The notes: generated by a model from the letters alone, not told the origin. DNA of 11,334 nt from an uncultured Clostridia bacterium (GCA_947629735.1 CANREX010000040.1:1-11334), one strand, 5' to 3'. Shown: positions 1-6,611, counted from the stretch's first letter. Made by a program: numbers and translations.

Positions 1-28
1 GAAACGCCTCGCTCGTCCCTCTTGTGTT

Positions 29-60
29 CTCCCCACTTCCCTATCTATGGAAGTGGGGAG
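29..60. repeat. Perfect 12-bp inverted repeat (hairpin)
   Basis: CTCCCCACTTCC at 29-40 is exactly complementary to GGAAGTGGGGAG at 49-60, with the 8-nt loop CTATCTAT. No T-run follows on either strand (ATATAGTG to the right, AACACAAG reading left), so it is not a clear intrinsic terminator. It lies 29 bp from the fold-back element at 90-241 and could belong to a larger intergenic repeat or to the end of a gene outside the window. Confidence 0.7.
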
Positions 61-89
61 ATATAGTGTATGCGGTTAATTAAGGTGTT

Positions 90-241
90 GTCATTCTGAG
101 CAAATGAGAACGCGCAGCGTTCGATTGCGCCGAAGAATCCCATGGTGGTGGTAGGGGGTTGCGGTGAAAAGGCTTTTTCACTTGTTACTTTCGGATTCTT
201 CGACTGCGTTCGGCTTTCAGCCTCTCTCCGCTCAGAATGAC
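90..241. repeat. Fold-back intergenic repeat, MITE/REP-like
   Basis: The outer ends GTCATTCTGAGC (90-101) and GCTCAGAATGAC (230-241) are perfect inverted repeats. The inner ends CGAAGAATCC (131-140) and GGATTCTTCG (193-202) are too. The two arms (90-140 and 193-241, about 50 nt each) therefore pair imperfectly along their length and flank a 52-nt middle. The middle contains its own hairpin (GTGAAAA 164-170 with TTTTCAC 175-181). The GTCATTCTGAGC...GAAGAATC pattern resembles short non-coding intergenic repeats seen in many bacterial genomes. No transposase is present and no target-site duplication is evident, so mobility is inference. A 69-codon minus-strand reading frame through it (45-254) is judged spurious. 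Confidence 0.75.
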
Positions 242-313
242 GAAAAACTGTCACCTCTGTCCGAGGGCGTTAGCCCGAGACGGTTTGTGGAAAAATTTCG
301 CTAAGTCACAAAA

Positions 314-375
314 AATCATTTTCCGCAAATCGCAATCATTTTCCGCAAAAACGCTTTTAAATCATTTCCCGCGGA
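314..375. repeat. 16-bp direct repeat, two exact copies plus one diverged
   Basis: AATCATTTTCCGCAAA occurs exactly at 314-329 and 334-349. A third version at 360-375 matches 13 of 16 bases and contains the stop codon and last codons of the DUF2207 gene. The copies thus look like duplications of that gene's 3' end, perhaps by slippage or unequal recombination. Between the fold-back element and these repeats (242-313) I see only a small GGGC-GTTA-GCCC hairpin at 265-276. Confidence 0.7.
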
Positions 376-2500
376 AGCCGCCGCCTCCGTGACCGCCTCC
401 GCCGAAGCCTCCGAAACTTCCGAAATTCCCGCTCATAGAGCCGGAAGAGGGGCGGGAGACAAACGTCGTCAGCATGCGCATATTCAGGTTACGCATAAGC
501 GAGTTCAGAATCATTATATCCAGCACGTCGCCCGCGGTGAAGTTGCCTACCGCCCAGGCGGGAGGCGCAAGGGTGAGCCCTTCGAACTTCTTCTCCCAGA
601 TGTCGGAAACGCCCAAGACGTTTGCGTAGGGCAAAACGTTGTAGTAAAATTCGGGGTTGCCTTCGAGCATCATTTCCAGCTTATCCTTTTCAACCGTCTC
701 GATAAACTGTTTGAATCCCACGATTCTGTCGAGCTTTGCGCTGTATTCCTTTGTGCGGCAGATAAGCGTGACGGACGTCATCACGACTGCAAAGCCTACC
801 GCGGCGAGCAGGAACGCGGGCAGAATTTCAATCACGTATGAAGGCACTATCAGTATGTACAGTCCGCTGAACAGCGCGCACAGCAGCGCGACGCCAGCGT
901 ACAGCAAAAACATCTTTTTCCGCGAGTATTTCAATGTCCTGTATTTAACCGACTGCGTGAGCGCGAACACCGCGAAAACGGGGATAACCACGAACATGGG
1001 CGCAATCACGAGCAGGTGTATATTTATCATGAACATCGCAATTAAAATGGGCGGAAGTCCCATAACGAGCCCGCCGAGCAGCGCGAAGAATATCGCCGCC
1101 GCCATGCTCTTTCCGTCGTAGCAGCTGTCGCTCTCCGCGTTGACCTGTTTCGTCACCCTCTCGACGGTGGGGTAGAACGTCTCTTTCAGGTCGTTCAGGT
1201 GCACGAGCGTCTTGTCCGCGAACAGCCCGTAATACATAGTTTTCTGATAGTCGGGCGAATCCTCGGGTATGCGCTGGCAAATTCTTATCAGCACAATGTC
1301 GTCCTCGTTTTGCATGTTTATCTTGATATATCCCTTCGCCGCCCAATAATACAGAAGGGATGTGACGTCGCTCTTGTCTACCTTGTTATCGATGAGCTTG
1401 CCCATCATTAGCGGGTCGAGCTCCGCGGTTGGGTCGTCGGAATACGCCGTCGTTCCGCCCTCGGCGTTCGGCAGATTTGCGGGAACGGAGAAGCAGGGGA
1501 CGGGGGTGATGTCATTTTTGTTGAATATCAGCAGTTTCAGCGCCAAAATCAGCACCAACAGCCCGCACGCGCCTATTATTATCCAATAGGGAGTCATGTC
1601 CGTCCTTACCGTGAGCGCGCCCTCTTCGAACGCAAAATCAAACGTCACGCCGCGGTATTCGCCGAGCGTAAGCAGCGCCATGGTCACCGTGTTGCCCGTG
1701 CGGATAAAGTAGTCGCAGGTCGAGTCCTCGCCCTTTTTCCCCACATAGCATGAGACGTCTTCCAACCCGTCGGGAAGGGTAAAACTTATCATAATGTCGT
1801 ATATCGGCGCGGCAGAGCCGAACCCTATCGCGTTCAGATAGAGATGGTTTTTGTCGGTCGGCTTGGTTATCGCGTATTCGTACTTTATGCGGTAGGAGTG
1901 CGTTTCGCCGTATTTAATGCGGTAGTCGTCCATATAGACGCTTATAAAGTTTTCGTCGTCGCGCTCTATCGAGTATTCGAGGAAGTCCTCCTCGCCGCCG
2001 TCCAACTTATACGCCTTTAAATTGCGCACCCTGTCGCCGCCGTTGACGGGTATGTCGTATATGAACCCCGTGCTCGACGTCCCGAGGTAGTGCGCCGTCA
2101 CGTCGAGGGTGACATCCATCGTCCTGTCGCTTTCAACGTCGTAGCTGACGCTGTAACTTAAAAATTCAAAGCGGGTGGGGGAGTAGTAGGGGTCGCTTTC
2201 GGACGCCGAGTACAATTCGCCGCCCGCCTCGTAAATTTCGGCGGTTTTTTCATAATTTTCGGCTTGCGCTGCGGCTATTTCGCCCGCTGCGGCTTGCGTT
2301 TCCGTTTCGCCGGCAAGCCCTATTTCCGCTACCTTTCCGGCGCTGTCCGCTTTTCCGTAAAACGCCGCGTATTGCGCAGTTTCTCCGTTTCCGCCGTCGC
2401 TTGAAAAGTCTATCGGAAAGGCGTGGGGCGCAATTAAAGCTGCGGGCGCAAAGACGGCGCAGAGAGCCGCGGCGAGCGCAAATTTCTTGTAAAGTTTCAT
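362..2500 (-). CDS. DUF2207 domain-containing membrane protein with Gly-rich tail
   Basis: A 712-residue protein of unknown biochemical role that resembles the DUF2207 family of predicted membrane proteins. Residues 1-29 form a signal peptide (MKLYKK, then a hydrophobic Ala-rich core). Residues 35-100 are an Ala/Glu-rich spacer. About 105-300 form the extracytoplasmic beta-rich DUF2207 domain. Transmembrane segments follow at about 304-326, 466-489, 491-514, 530-552 and 556-581. The cytoplasmic C-terminal part has the family-like stretch from VGFKQFIETVEKDKLE (594-609) through LPYANVLGVSDIW (623-635). It ends in a Gly-rich tail (GGFGGGGHGGGGF). The ATG is supported by TGAGGAAAAA just upstream. 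It lies 56 bp after lemA on the same strand, and the two families often neighbour each other, which suggests a joint envelope function; the actual role is unknown. Confidence in family is high, in function low. Confidence 0.88.
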   Translation of the reverse strand: MKLYKKFALAAALCAVFAPAALIAPHAFPIDFSSDGGNGETAQYAAFYGKADSAGKVAEIGLAGETETQAAAGEIAAAQAENYEKTAEIYEAGGELYSASESDPYYSPTRFEFLSYSVSYDVESDRTMDVTLDVTAHYLGTSSTGFIYDIPVNGGDRVRNLKAYKLDGGEEDFLEYSIERDDENFISVYMDDYRIKYGETHSYRIKYEYAITKPTDKNHLYLNAIGFGSAAPIYDIMISFTLPDGLEDVSCYVGKKGEDSTCDYFIRTGNTVTMALLTLGEYRGVTFDFAFEEGALTVRTDMTPYWIIIGACGLLVLILALKLLIFNKNDITPVPCFSVPANLPNAEGGTTAYSDDPTAELDPLMMGKLIDNKVDKSDVTSLLYYWAAKGYIKINMQNEDDIVLIRICQRIPEDSPDYQKTMYYGLFADKTLVHLNDLKETFYPTVERVTKQVNAESDSCYDGKSMAAAIFFALLGGLVMGLPPILIAMFMINIHLLVIAPMFVVIPVFAVFALTQSVKYRTLKYSRKKMFLLYAGVALLCALFSGLYILIVPSYVIEILPAFLLAAVGFAVVMTSVTLICRTKEYSAKLDRIVGFKQFIETVEKDKLEMMLEGNPEFYYNVLPYANVLGVSDIWEKKFEGLTLAPPAWAVGNFTAGDVLDIMILNSLMRNLNMRMLTTFVSRPSSGSMSGNFGSFGGFGGGGHGGGGFRGK

Positions 2501-2520
2501 TTTTTCCTCACACAGACAAA

Positions 2521-2542
2521 GGGGCGGCGAAAACGCCGCCCC
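2521..2542 (-). promoter_or_regulatory. GC-rich hairpin between lemA and the DUF2207 gene
   Basis: GGGGCGGCG (2521-2529) pairs perfectly with CGCCGCCCC (2534-2542) around an AAAA loop. Read on the minus strand, the hairpin is followed by TTTGTCTGTGTG, a poor U-tract, and then by the downstream gene's Shine-Dalgarno site about 11 nt later. It may be a leaky terminator lowering expression of the second gene, or an mRNA processing/stability element. Structure is seen directly; role is inferred. Confidence 0.6.
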
Positions 2543-2556
2543 GTATACAAGACAGA

Positions 2557-3147
2557 TCAGAACTGTACTTTTACGTTTTGCCTTTCCTCGTCGCTGTCGA
2601 GAGCGAAATAGGGGGCTTTTTCCAGGTGCATCATACCGGCTATGATGGACTTGGGGAACAAGTCCTTTTCGGTGTTGAATTTCTTGACCAAAGCGTTGTA
2701 GTAGCGCCTCTGCTCGGCGAGCTGCGTCTCAATATTTTTGAGCTGCGCGGAAAGGTCGAGGAAGTTCGCGTTCGCTTTGAGTTCGGGATAGCGTTCCGCT
2801 ACGATATTGAACGAACGTATGGCGTTGGTGAGGTTTGCGTCCGCTTCGATCTTTTCCGCAGTGGTGTTGGCGGAAGCGGCGTTGTTGCGCGCGGCGATGA
2901 CGTTTTGCAGCGTCTCGCTCTCGTGCTTAGCGTAGCCCTTTACCGTTTCAACAAGGTTGGGAATGAGGTCGTATCTCTTTTTGAGGTAGACGTCGATAGT
3001 GGCGAACGCCTCTTCGTTGGCGTTTCTCATCTTGACAAAGCCGTTCCTCGCGCCGATGCCCCAGCATAGCAAAATAACTACGATGAGGGCAACTGCCGCG
3101 CCTACTGCGATTCCTACGATCGCTCCTGTGCTTAAAAGTAAATTCAT
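2557..3147 (-). CDS. lemA: LemA family protein
   Basis: A 196-residue LemA-family protein, about the usual length. An N-terminal hydrophobic segment (about residues 8-31) anchors it to the membrane. The rest is the helical LemA domain, with hallmark stretches: LKKRYDLIPNLVETVKGYAKHE (starting near residue 55, here quoted in part) containing the YDLIPNLVE motif, AERYPELKAN (about 117-126), and the NFLDLSAQLKNIETQLAEQR region followed by YYNALVKKFN. The biochemical function of LemA proteins is not settled; they are often encoded beside DUF2207-type or TPM-domain membrane proteins, as here. The ATG is preceded by AAGGAG eight nucleotides upstream. The gene starts 51 bp after the Nudix gene and precedes the DUF2207 gene, so the three may be co-transcribed. 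Family assignment is very firm. Confidence 0.95.
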   Translation of the reverse strand: MNLLLSTGAIVGIAVGAAVALIVVILLCWGIGARNGFVKMRNANEEAFATIDVYLKKRYDLIPNLVETVKGYAKHESETLQNVIAARNNAASANTTAEKIEADANLTNAIRSFNIVAERYPELKANANFLDLSAQLKNIETQLAEQRRYYNALVKKFNTEKDLFPKSIIAGMMHLEKAPYFALDSDEERQNVKVQF

Positions 3148-3163
3148 TGTTATTTCTCCTTGC

Positions 3164-3185
3164 GCGGCGCAAATGGACGCGCCGC
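3164..3185 (-). promoter_or_regulatory. Hairpin immediately upstream of the lemA ribosome-binding site
   Basis: GCGGCGC (3164-3170) pairs perfectly with GCGCCGC (3179-3185) around an 8-nt loop. On the minus strand the hairpin ends two bases before the AAGGAG site of lemA (3156-3161). No T-run follows, so it is not an intrinsic terminator. It may stabilise or process the mRNA or modulate lemA translation; this is inference. Confidence 0.5.
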
Positions 3186-3198
3186 TGAATTTTATCCT

Positions 3199-3693
3199 TT
3201 ATTGACCCTTTTTGAGTTCCGCAACCGCGGCTTTCAAAAACGCCTCCGCGTCGGAATCCTTTCTGATGATTTCAAGCGCTTCGTCGAAAGTAAACCATCT
3301 GACCTCTTCAATCTCGTTGTAGTCGGGTTGGACGTCTCCGTTCTCCGCAATAATCAAGAAGTTCAAAAGAAGCAGATTTTTGACCGCGTTGTAGCGGCTG
3401 GACATGTATTTGTACTTGACGACGTTCAGCTTGGTCTCTTCCTTGAATTCCCGCGTGACGGTCTTTTCCGCCGTCTCGCCCTTCTTCACGTATCCCGCGA
3501 ACAGTATGAAATCCTGCTGACCTTTGTGCCTGGCGAGCAGAATCTTATCCTTGGCTCTGTTCGTCGCCGCTATCGTCACCGCGGTCGCGAATTGGGGGAA
3601 ACGGTATTCGTTGCAATTTTTACAAAACGGCACAAGCCCTTCCTGGTTGTGAAGGACAAGGGCGAGTTTTTCGCCACATTCGTAACAATACAT
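3199..3693 (-). CDS. Nudix hydrolase with N-terminal zinc ribbon, NADH pyrophosphatase-like
   Basis: A 164-residue protein with two parts. Residues 3-27 hold a zinc-ribbon CxxC...CxxC (C3, C6, C24, C27). Residues 36 onward form a Nudix domain. The Nudix box spans 67-89: G67, E73, then REFKEET (81-87) with catalytic/metal-binding E82, E85 and E86; the late Gly of the consensus is Lys88 here. The zinc ribbon plus Nudix order resembles NudC-type NAD(H) pyrophosphatases. The NudC hallmark SQPWPFP is not conserved; the matching place reads SSRYNAVKNLL, so the substrate (NADH, capped RNA or another nucleoside diphosphate derivative) is uncertain. The protein is also shorter than typical NudC. Translation starts behind a near-perfect GAGGAGGT site (3699-3706). 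It is the first gene after a consensus promoter and heads the lemA/DUF2207 block. Confidence 0.88.
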   Translation of the reverse strand: MYCYECGEKLALVLHNQEGLVPFCKNCNEYRFPQFATAVTIAATNRAKDKILLARHKGQQDFILFAGYVKKGETAEKTVTREFKEETKLNVVKYKYMSSRYNAVKNLLLLNFLIIAENGDVQPDYNEIEEVRWFTFDEALEIIRKDSDAEAFLKAAVAELKKGQ

Positions 3694-3727
3694 TCACGAC
3701 CTCCTCATAAAATTATCACTTAACTAT

Positions 3728-3756
3728 ATTATAATATCAATTAAAATAATTGTCAA
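3728..3756 (-). promoter_or_regulatory. Consensus sigma-A promoter for the Nudix-lemA-DUF2207 block
   Basis: On the minus strand TTGACA (3756-3751) and TATAAT (3733-3728) are separated by exactly 17 bp, a perfect match to the housekeeping consensus. Transcription would start near 3721, leaving a leader of about 28 nt before the Nudix ATG with its strong GAGGAGGT site. Confidence 0.85.
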
Positions 3757-3766
3757 TAGCGCGTTG

Positions 3767-3795
3767 TTGACATATTTGCGATTATAATATATAAT
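3767..3795 (+). promoter_or_regulatory. Consensus sigma-A promoter for the nucleotidyltransferase-protease block
   Basis: TTGACA (3767-3772) and TATAAT (3790-3795) are separated by exactly 17 bp. Another TATAAT lies at 3783-3788 but is only 10 bp from the -35 box. Transcription would start near 3802, giving a leader of about 44 nt. The -35 box lies 10 bp from the -35 box of the divergent promoter. Confidence 0.87.
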
Positions 3796-3817
3796 TATTC
3801 CGTCAAAAATTATTACA

Positions 3818-3833
3818 TGGGCGCACGCGCCCA
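3818..3833 (+). promoter_or_regulatory. 5'-leader hairpin next to the ribosome-binding site
   Basis: TGGGCG (3818-3823) pairs with CGCCCA (3828-3833) around a CACG loop. The stem ends one base before the GGGAGA ribosome-binding site (3835-3840) of the following gene. It could affect ribosome access or mRNA stability. Structure is seen; effect is inferred. Confidence 0.5.
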
Positions 3834-3845
3834 CGGGAGAAAAAG

Positions 3846-5066
3846 ATGGATTATGCCTCCGCGCTTTGCAGACTTAAAGAGTATAAACAGGAACATTTGC
3901 TAAGATATTACGATGAGCTTCCGCAGGACAAGAGGGAGATTTTGCTCGGCGAGATTGAAAAGCTCGATTTTTCCCCGCTCGAAAGCATAGGGCGCGAGGG
4001 GGAGCGCAAAGTAGGCAATCTCACACCCGCCGACGCGCTGGGCGCGGAAGAGATAGCTAAAAACAGACAAAAATACGAAGAAGTCGGGCTGAGCGCGATA
4101 AAATCGGGCAAGGCGGCGGCGGTGCTTCTTGCGGGCGGGCAGGGCTCGCGGCTGGGCTTTTCGGGACCCAAGGGCATGTATAAAATAGGCATAGACCGCG
4201 ATTTGTCCATTTTCGCCTGCCAGATGGAAAACATAAAACAGGTCGCGTCAAAAGCGGGATACAATTTCCACCTTTTCATAATGACGAGCACGATAAACGA
4301 CGCCTGCACGCGCGAGTTTTTCGCGGAAAAAGGGTATTTCGGCTACGATAAGAGCAAGATACATTTCTTTGTGCAGGACCTCACCCCAGCTTGCGATTTC
4401 GACGGCAAAGTGCTGCTCAGCGAAAAGCACCTTCCCGCCCTCGTGCCCAACGGCAACGGCGGGTGGTACGTCTCGCTCATGAAGAGTTCCTCGGGCGAAA
4501 TAATTTCAAAAGAGGGCATAGAGTGGCTTAACGTCTACGGCGTGGACAACGTCCTGCAAAGGATATGCGACCCCGTGTTTTTGGGCGCGACGATACTTGC
4601 GGGCGTGAATTGTTCGAGCAAGGTCGTAGCAAAGAGCTGCCCGGAAGAAAACGTCGGCGTGCTGTGCAAAGAGGACGGCGCGCCCACCGTGATAGAGTAT
4701 ACCGAGCTCAAAGACGAACAGCGTTACGCCCGCGATGAAAAGGGCAAGCTGATATTCGACGCGGGCGTCATTTTAAACTACCTTTTCTCGGTTAAAAAGC
4801 TCGAAGAAATCGGCAACGCCTCGCTTCCTTATCACATTGCGCGCAAAAAGGTGGAGTGCATAAAGGACGGCGCGCGCTTTATCCCCGATAAACCCAACGC
4901 GTACAAGTTCGAGTTGCTTGCGGTGGACCTCGTCAAGCTCATGGGCAACTGCCTCGCGTTCGAGGTGGAAAGGGAGAGGGAATTCGCCCCCGTCAAGAAC
5001 GCGACGGGCGTGGACAGCGTGGAAACCGCCCGCGCACTGCTTATAAAAAACGGCGTCGAATTGTAA
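3846..5066 (+). CDS. UDPGP-family UTP:sugar-1-phosphate uridylyltransferase (UDP-GlcNAc pyrophosphorylase-like)
   Basis: A 406-residue enzyme expected to join UTP and a sugar 1-phosphate into a UDP-sugar plus pyrophosphate in the cytoplasm. The nucleotide-binding signature LLAGGQGSRLGFSGPKGMY spans residues 94-112. Further family motifs are PNGNGGWY (201-208), YGVDNVLQRICDPVFLG (231-247, with VDN at 233-235), VGVLCKEDGAPTVIEY (270-285), LPYHIARKK (327-335), NAYKFE (351-356) and FAPVKNATGVDSVETAR (380-396). This pattern is that of the eukaryotic-style UAP1/UDPGP family rather than the bacterial GalU or GlmU type; at 406 residues it is shorter than typical eukaryotic UAP1. Whether it uses GlcNAc-1-P, GalNAc-1-P or glucose-1-P cannot be read from the sequence with confidence. 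The ATG follows GGGAGAAAAAG. It is first in a likely two-gene unit, 73 bp before the protease gene. Confidence 0.88.
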   Translation: MDYASALCRLKEYKQEHLLRYYDELPQDKREILLGEIEKLDFSPLESIGREGERKVGNLTPADALGAEEIAKNRQKYEEVGLSAIKSGKAAAVLLAGGQGSRLGFSGPKGMYKIGIDRDLSIFACQMENIKQVASKAGYNFHLFIMTSTINDACTREFFAEKGYFGYDKSKIHFFVQDLTPACDFDGKVLLSEKHLPALVPNGNGGWYVSLMKSSSGEIISKEGIEWLNVYGVDNVLQRICDPVFLGATILAGVNCSSKVVAKSCPEENVGVLCKEDGAPTVIEYTELKDEQRYARDEKGKLIFDAGVILNYLFSVKKLEEIGNASLPYHIARKKVECIKDGARFIPDKPNAYKFELLAVDLVKLMGNCLAFEVEREREFAPVKNATGVDSVETARALLIKNGVEL

Positions 5067-5089
5067 TTGCGGCGCTTAAATACATAATT

Positions 5090-5120
5090 TCCCGCGCAGA
5101 ATTTGCCAAAGCGGGAGTTT
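5090..5120 (+). terminator. Weak terminator-like hairpin between the two plus-strand genes
   Basis: TCCCGC (5090-5095) pairs with GCGGGA (5111-5116) around a 15-nt loop and is followed by GTTTTG. The stem is short and the T-run only four bases, so substantial read-through into the protease gene is likely. It may act as an attenuator or may simply be chance. Confidence 0.3.
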
Positions 5121-5139
5121 TGTCAAAGAGGTATAATAG

Positions 5140-6468
5140 ATGAAGAAGAAGTTTTTTGCCGCGCTCGCGATATTTTTCGCCGCATCGCTTGCCGCATTTT
5201 CGGCGGCGGGCTGTTCCGCAGTCAACGGGCGCGACGGCGCAGACGGCAAAGACGCTAACATTTACGATATATGGCAGGAGACGATAGTGCAGACCAACAA
5301 CCCGTCGCTCACGTTCGAAGAATTCCTGCACGAATATCTGAGCTATGAGGCGAGCGAGCTCGATACGGGCGCAATACTCAAAGCGAGCGTAAACCGTTCC
5401 CTTCTTTCCGCCGTCGCGATAATAACGTCGTTCAACGAATACGCGGGCTCTTCGCGCTACGGCGCGGTCTACAACACCGTGTCTTACTACGGCTCGGGCG
5501 TGATAATCGACGTAGACAGGGAAGCGGGCGATATGACGGTCGTCACAAACTGTCACGTCGTTTATTCCGCCGACGCCAACATCTATCACGGCGCGGAATT
5601 GACGTCCTCCAACGGCTTCGCCAAGGATATCCGCCTGTGGCTTTTCGGCACTGACTACCCTAATTCTGGTTACGTCAACGCGGAAATCGTCGGCGCGAGC
5701 AAGAATTACGACATTGCGGTTTTGCACGTGAGCGGTAGCGAGGAAGTCAAAAGGAGCAAAGCTATTCCCGCCGTCTGGGACGAGAGCGAGGAGAGCGACG
5801 TCGGCGATATTGTGTATACCGTGGGCAACGCCGACGGCGAAGATATAGCGGCTTCGGTCGGATATATCTCCAAGTCGAGCGAGAACATCACCGTAAATTT
5901 GGGCTCGGATACCTCTCCCGAAATGCACACCTTCCGCGTTATGCGCACAGATGCGGCGATAAACGGCGGCAATTCGGGCGGCGGACTTTACAATAAAGAG
6001 GGCAAGCTCGTCGGCATAGTCAACGCAAAGACCATATCCGACGAGGTGGATAACATGGGTTATGCGCTGTGCGCTTCCACCACAAAGAGGGTGGTAAACA
6101 GGCTGATAGAGGACGCGGACGGCACAATGGGGATAGACTCGGTAAATACGGGCTTTTCCTACGACGTAACGGACAGCTACTCGGCGGGGCTGGACAACGA
6201 CGGCAACGCCCGCATAAAGGAAATCGTCACCGTCGTCGCGACGAGCAAGGCAGTCGGACTGAAAGCGGGAGACGTCCTCACGAAGGTGAGCGTCGAAAGA
6301 GACGGAGTAAAGATTGACGGTGCAGACATTTTGTGCAAGCACAATTTAGACGACGTGCTCATATGCGTCCGCCCCAAAGACAAGGTAACGTTTACGTATA
6401 TGCGCGACGGCGAGGAAGGCGTATCTTCTATGACTTACACCGCCGATTATTTCCGCCGTCTTTCCTGA
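5140..6468 (+). CDS. HtrA/DegP-like serine protease, probable lipoprotein, with PDZ-like C-terminus
   Basis: A 442-residue exported trypsin-fold protease. Residues 1-24 are a signal peptide ending SAAG before Cys25, a plausible though imperfect lipobox (Ala at -3), so lipid anchoring to the outer face of the membrane is likely. Three collagen-like triplets follow (GRDGADGKD, 30-38). The protease domain covers about 85-325, with His139 in TNCHVV, Asp191 in NYDIAVL and Ser279 in GGNSGGGL, a complete catalytic triad, so it should be active. MGYALCAST (306-314) matches the family's IGFAIP-type substrate-pocket segment. Residues about 340-435 form a divergent PDZ-like domain (AVGLKAGDVLTKV, 371-383). 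HtrA proteins degrade or refold damaged envelope proteins. The ATG is seven bases after AAAGAGGT (5125-5132). It is co-directional with the uridylyltransferase and probably shares its promoter; no direct functional link is evident. Confidence 0.9.
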   Translation: MKKKFFAALAIFFAASLAAFSAAGCSAVNGRDGADGKDANIYDIWQETIVQTNNPSLTFEEFLHEYLSYEASELDTGAILKASVNRSLLSAVAIITSFNEYAGSSRYGAVYNTVSYYGSGVIIDVDREAGDMTVVTNCHVVYSADANIYHGAELTSSNGFAKDIRLWLFGTDYPNSGYVNAEIVGASKNYDIAVLHVSGSEEVKRSKAIPAVWDESEESDVGDIVYTVGNADGEDIAASVGYISKSSENITVNLGSDTSPEMHTFRVMRTDAAINGGNSGGGLYNKEGKLVGIVNAKTISDEVDNMGYALCASTTKRVVNRLIEDADGTMGIDSVNTGFSYDVTDSYSAGLDNDGNARIKEIVTVVATSKAVGLKAGDVLTKVSVERDGVKIDGADILCKHNLDDVLICVRPKDKVTFTYMRDGEEGVSSMTYTADYFRRLS

Positions 6469-6485
6469 TAAAACGATAAAAAACG

Positions 6486-6516
6486 CGGCAGCCCCGAAGA
6501 TAAGGGCTGCCGTTTT
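6486..6516. terminator. Intrinsic terminator, bidirectional
   Basis: CGGCAGCCC (6486-6494) pairs perfectly with GGGCTGCCG (6504-6512) around a 9-nt loop and is followed by TTTT on the plus strand, 18 bp after the protease stop codon. Read on the minus strand the hairpin is followed by CGTTTTTTATC, so it could also stop transcription coming from metA. Confidence 0.85.
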
Positions 6517-6559
6517 CCGTGGCGCGACAAGTTGCGCCGATTAAAAGGTTTTAATAAGC

Positions 6560-6611
6560 AAAATCGAAAAGCCGCCGCGCGCTTGAAAGCGCGCGGCGGC
6601 TTTTCGATTTT
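6560..6611. terminator. Long terminator hairpin after metA, bidirectional
   Basis: A 23-bp perfect stem (6560-6582 with 6589-6611) encloses the 6-nt loop TTGAAA. The core is GC-rich (GCCGCCGCGCGC) and the outer part is AAAATCGAAAA/TTTTCGATTTT, so a T-rich tail is present in both directions. It begins a few bases beyond the metA stop codon and serves as that gene's terminator. A TTAAAAGGTTTTAA palindrome (6541-6554) and a small GGCGC/GCGCC hairpin (6521-6538) lie between it and the other terminator. Confidence 0.9.

Noticed and set aside
45..254. Minus-strand 69-codon reading frame
   Set aside because: It runs through the inverted-repeat element, and its protein (HSERREAESRT...) is of the kind produced by translating such repeats. 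No ribosome-binding site or domain is visible.
314..349. Possible CRISPR repeats
   Set aside because: The repeat is only 16 bp with a 4-bp gap and two exact copies. No spacers of normal size and no cas genes are present.
5132..5137. TATAAT just before the protease start codon
   Set aside because: It lies between the ribosome-binding site and the ATG, so a transcript from it would lack the leader, and no -35 box is at the right distance (TTGCCA is 23 bp away).
5041..6342. Long 433-codon minus-strand reading frame opposite the protease gene
   Set aside because: The plus strand encodes a complete HtrA protease with triad and signal peptide. The antisense frame shows no domain and is an effect of GC-rich codon bias.
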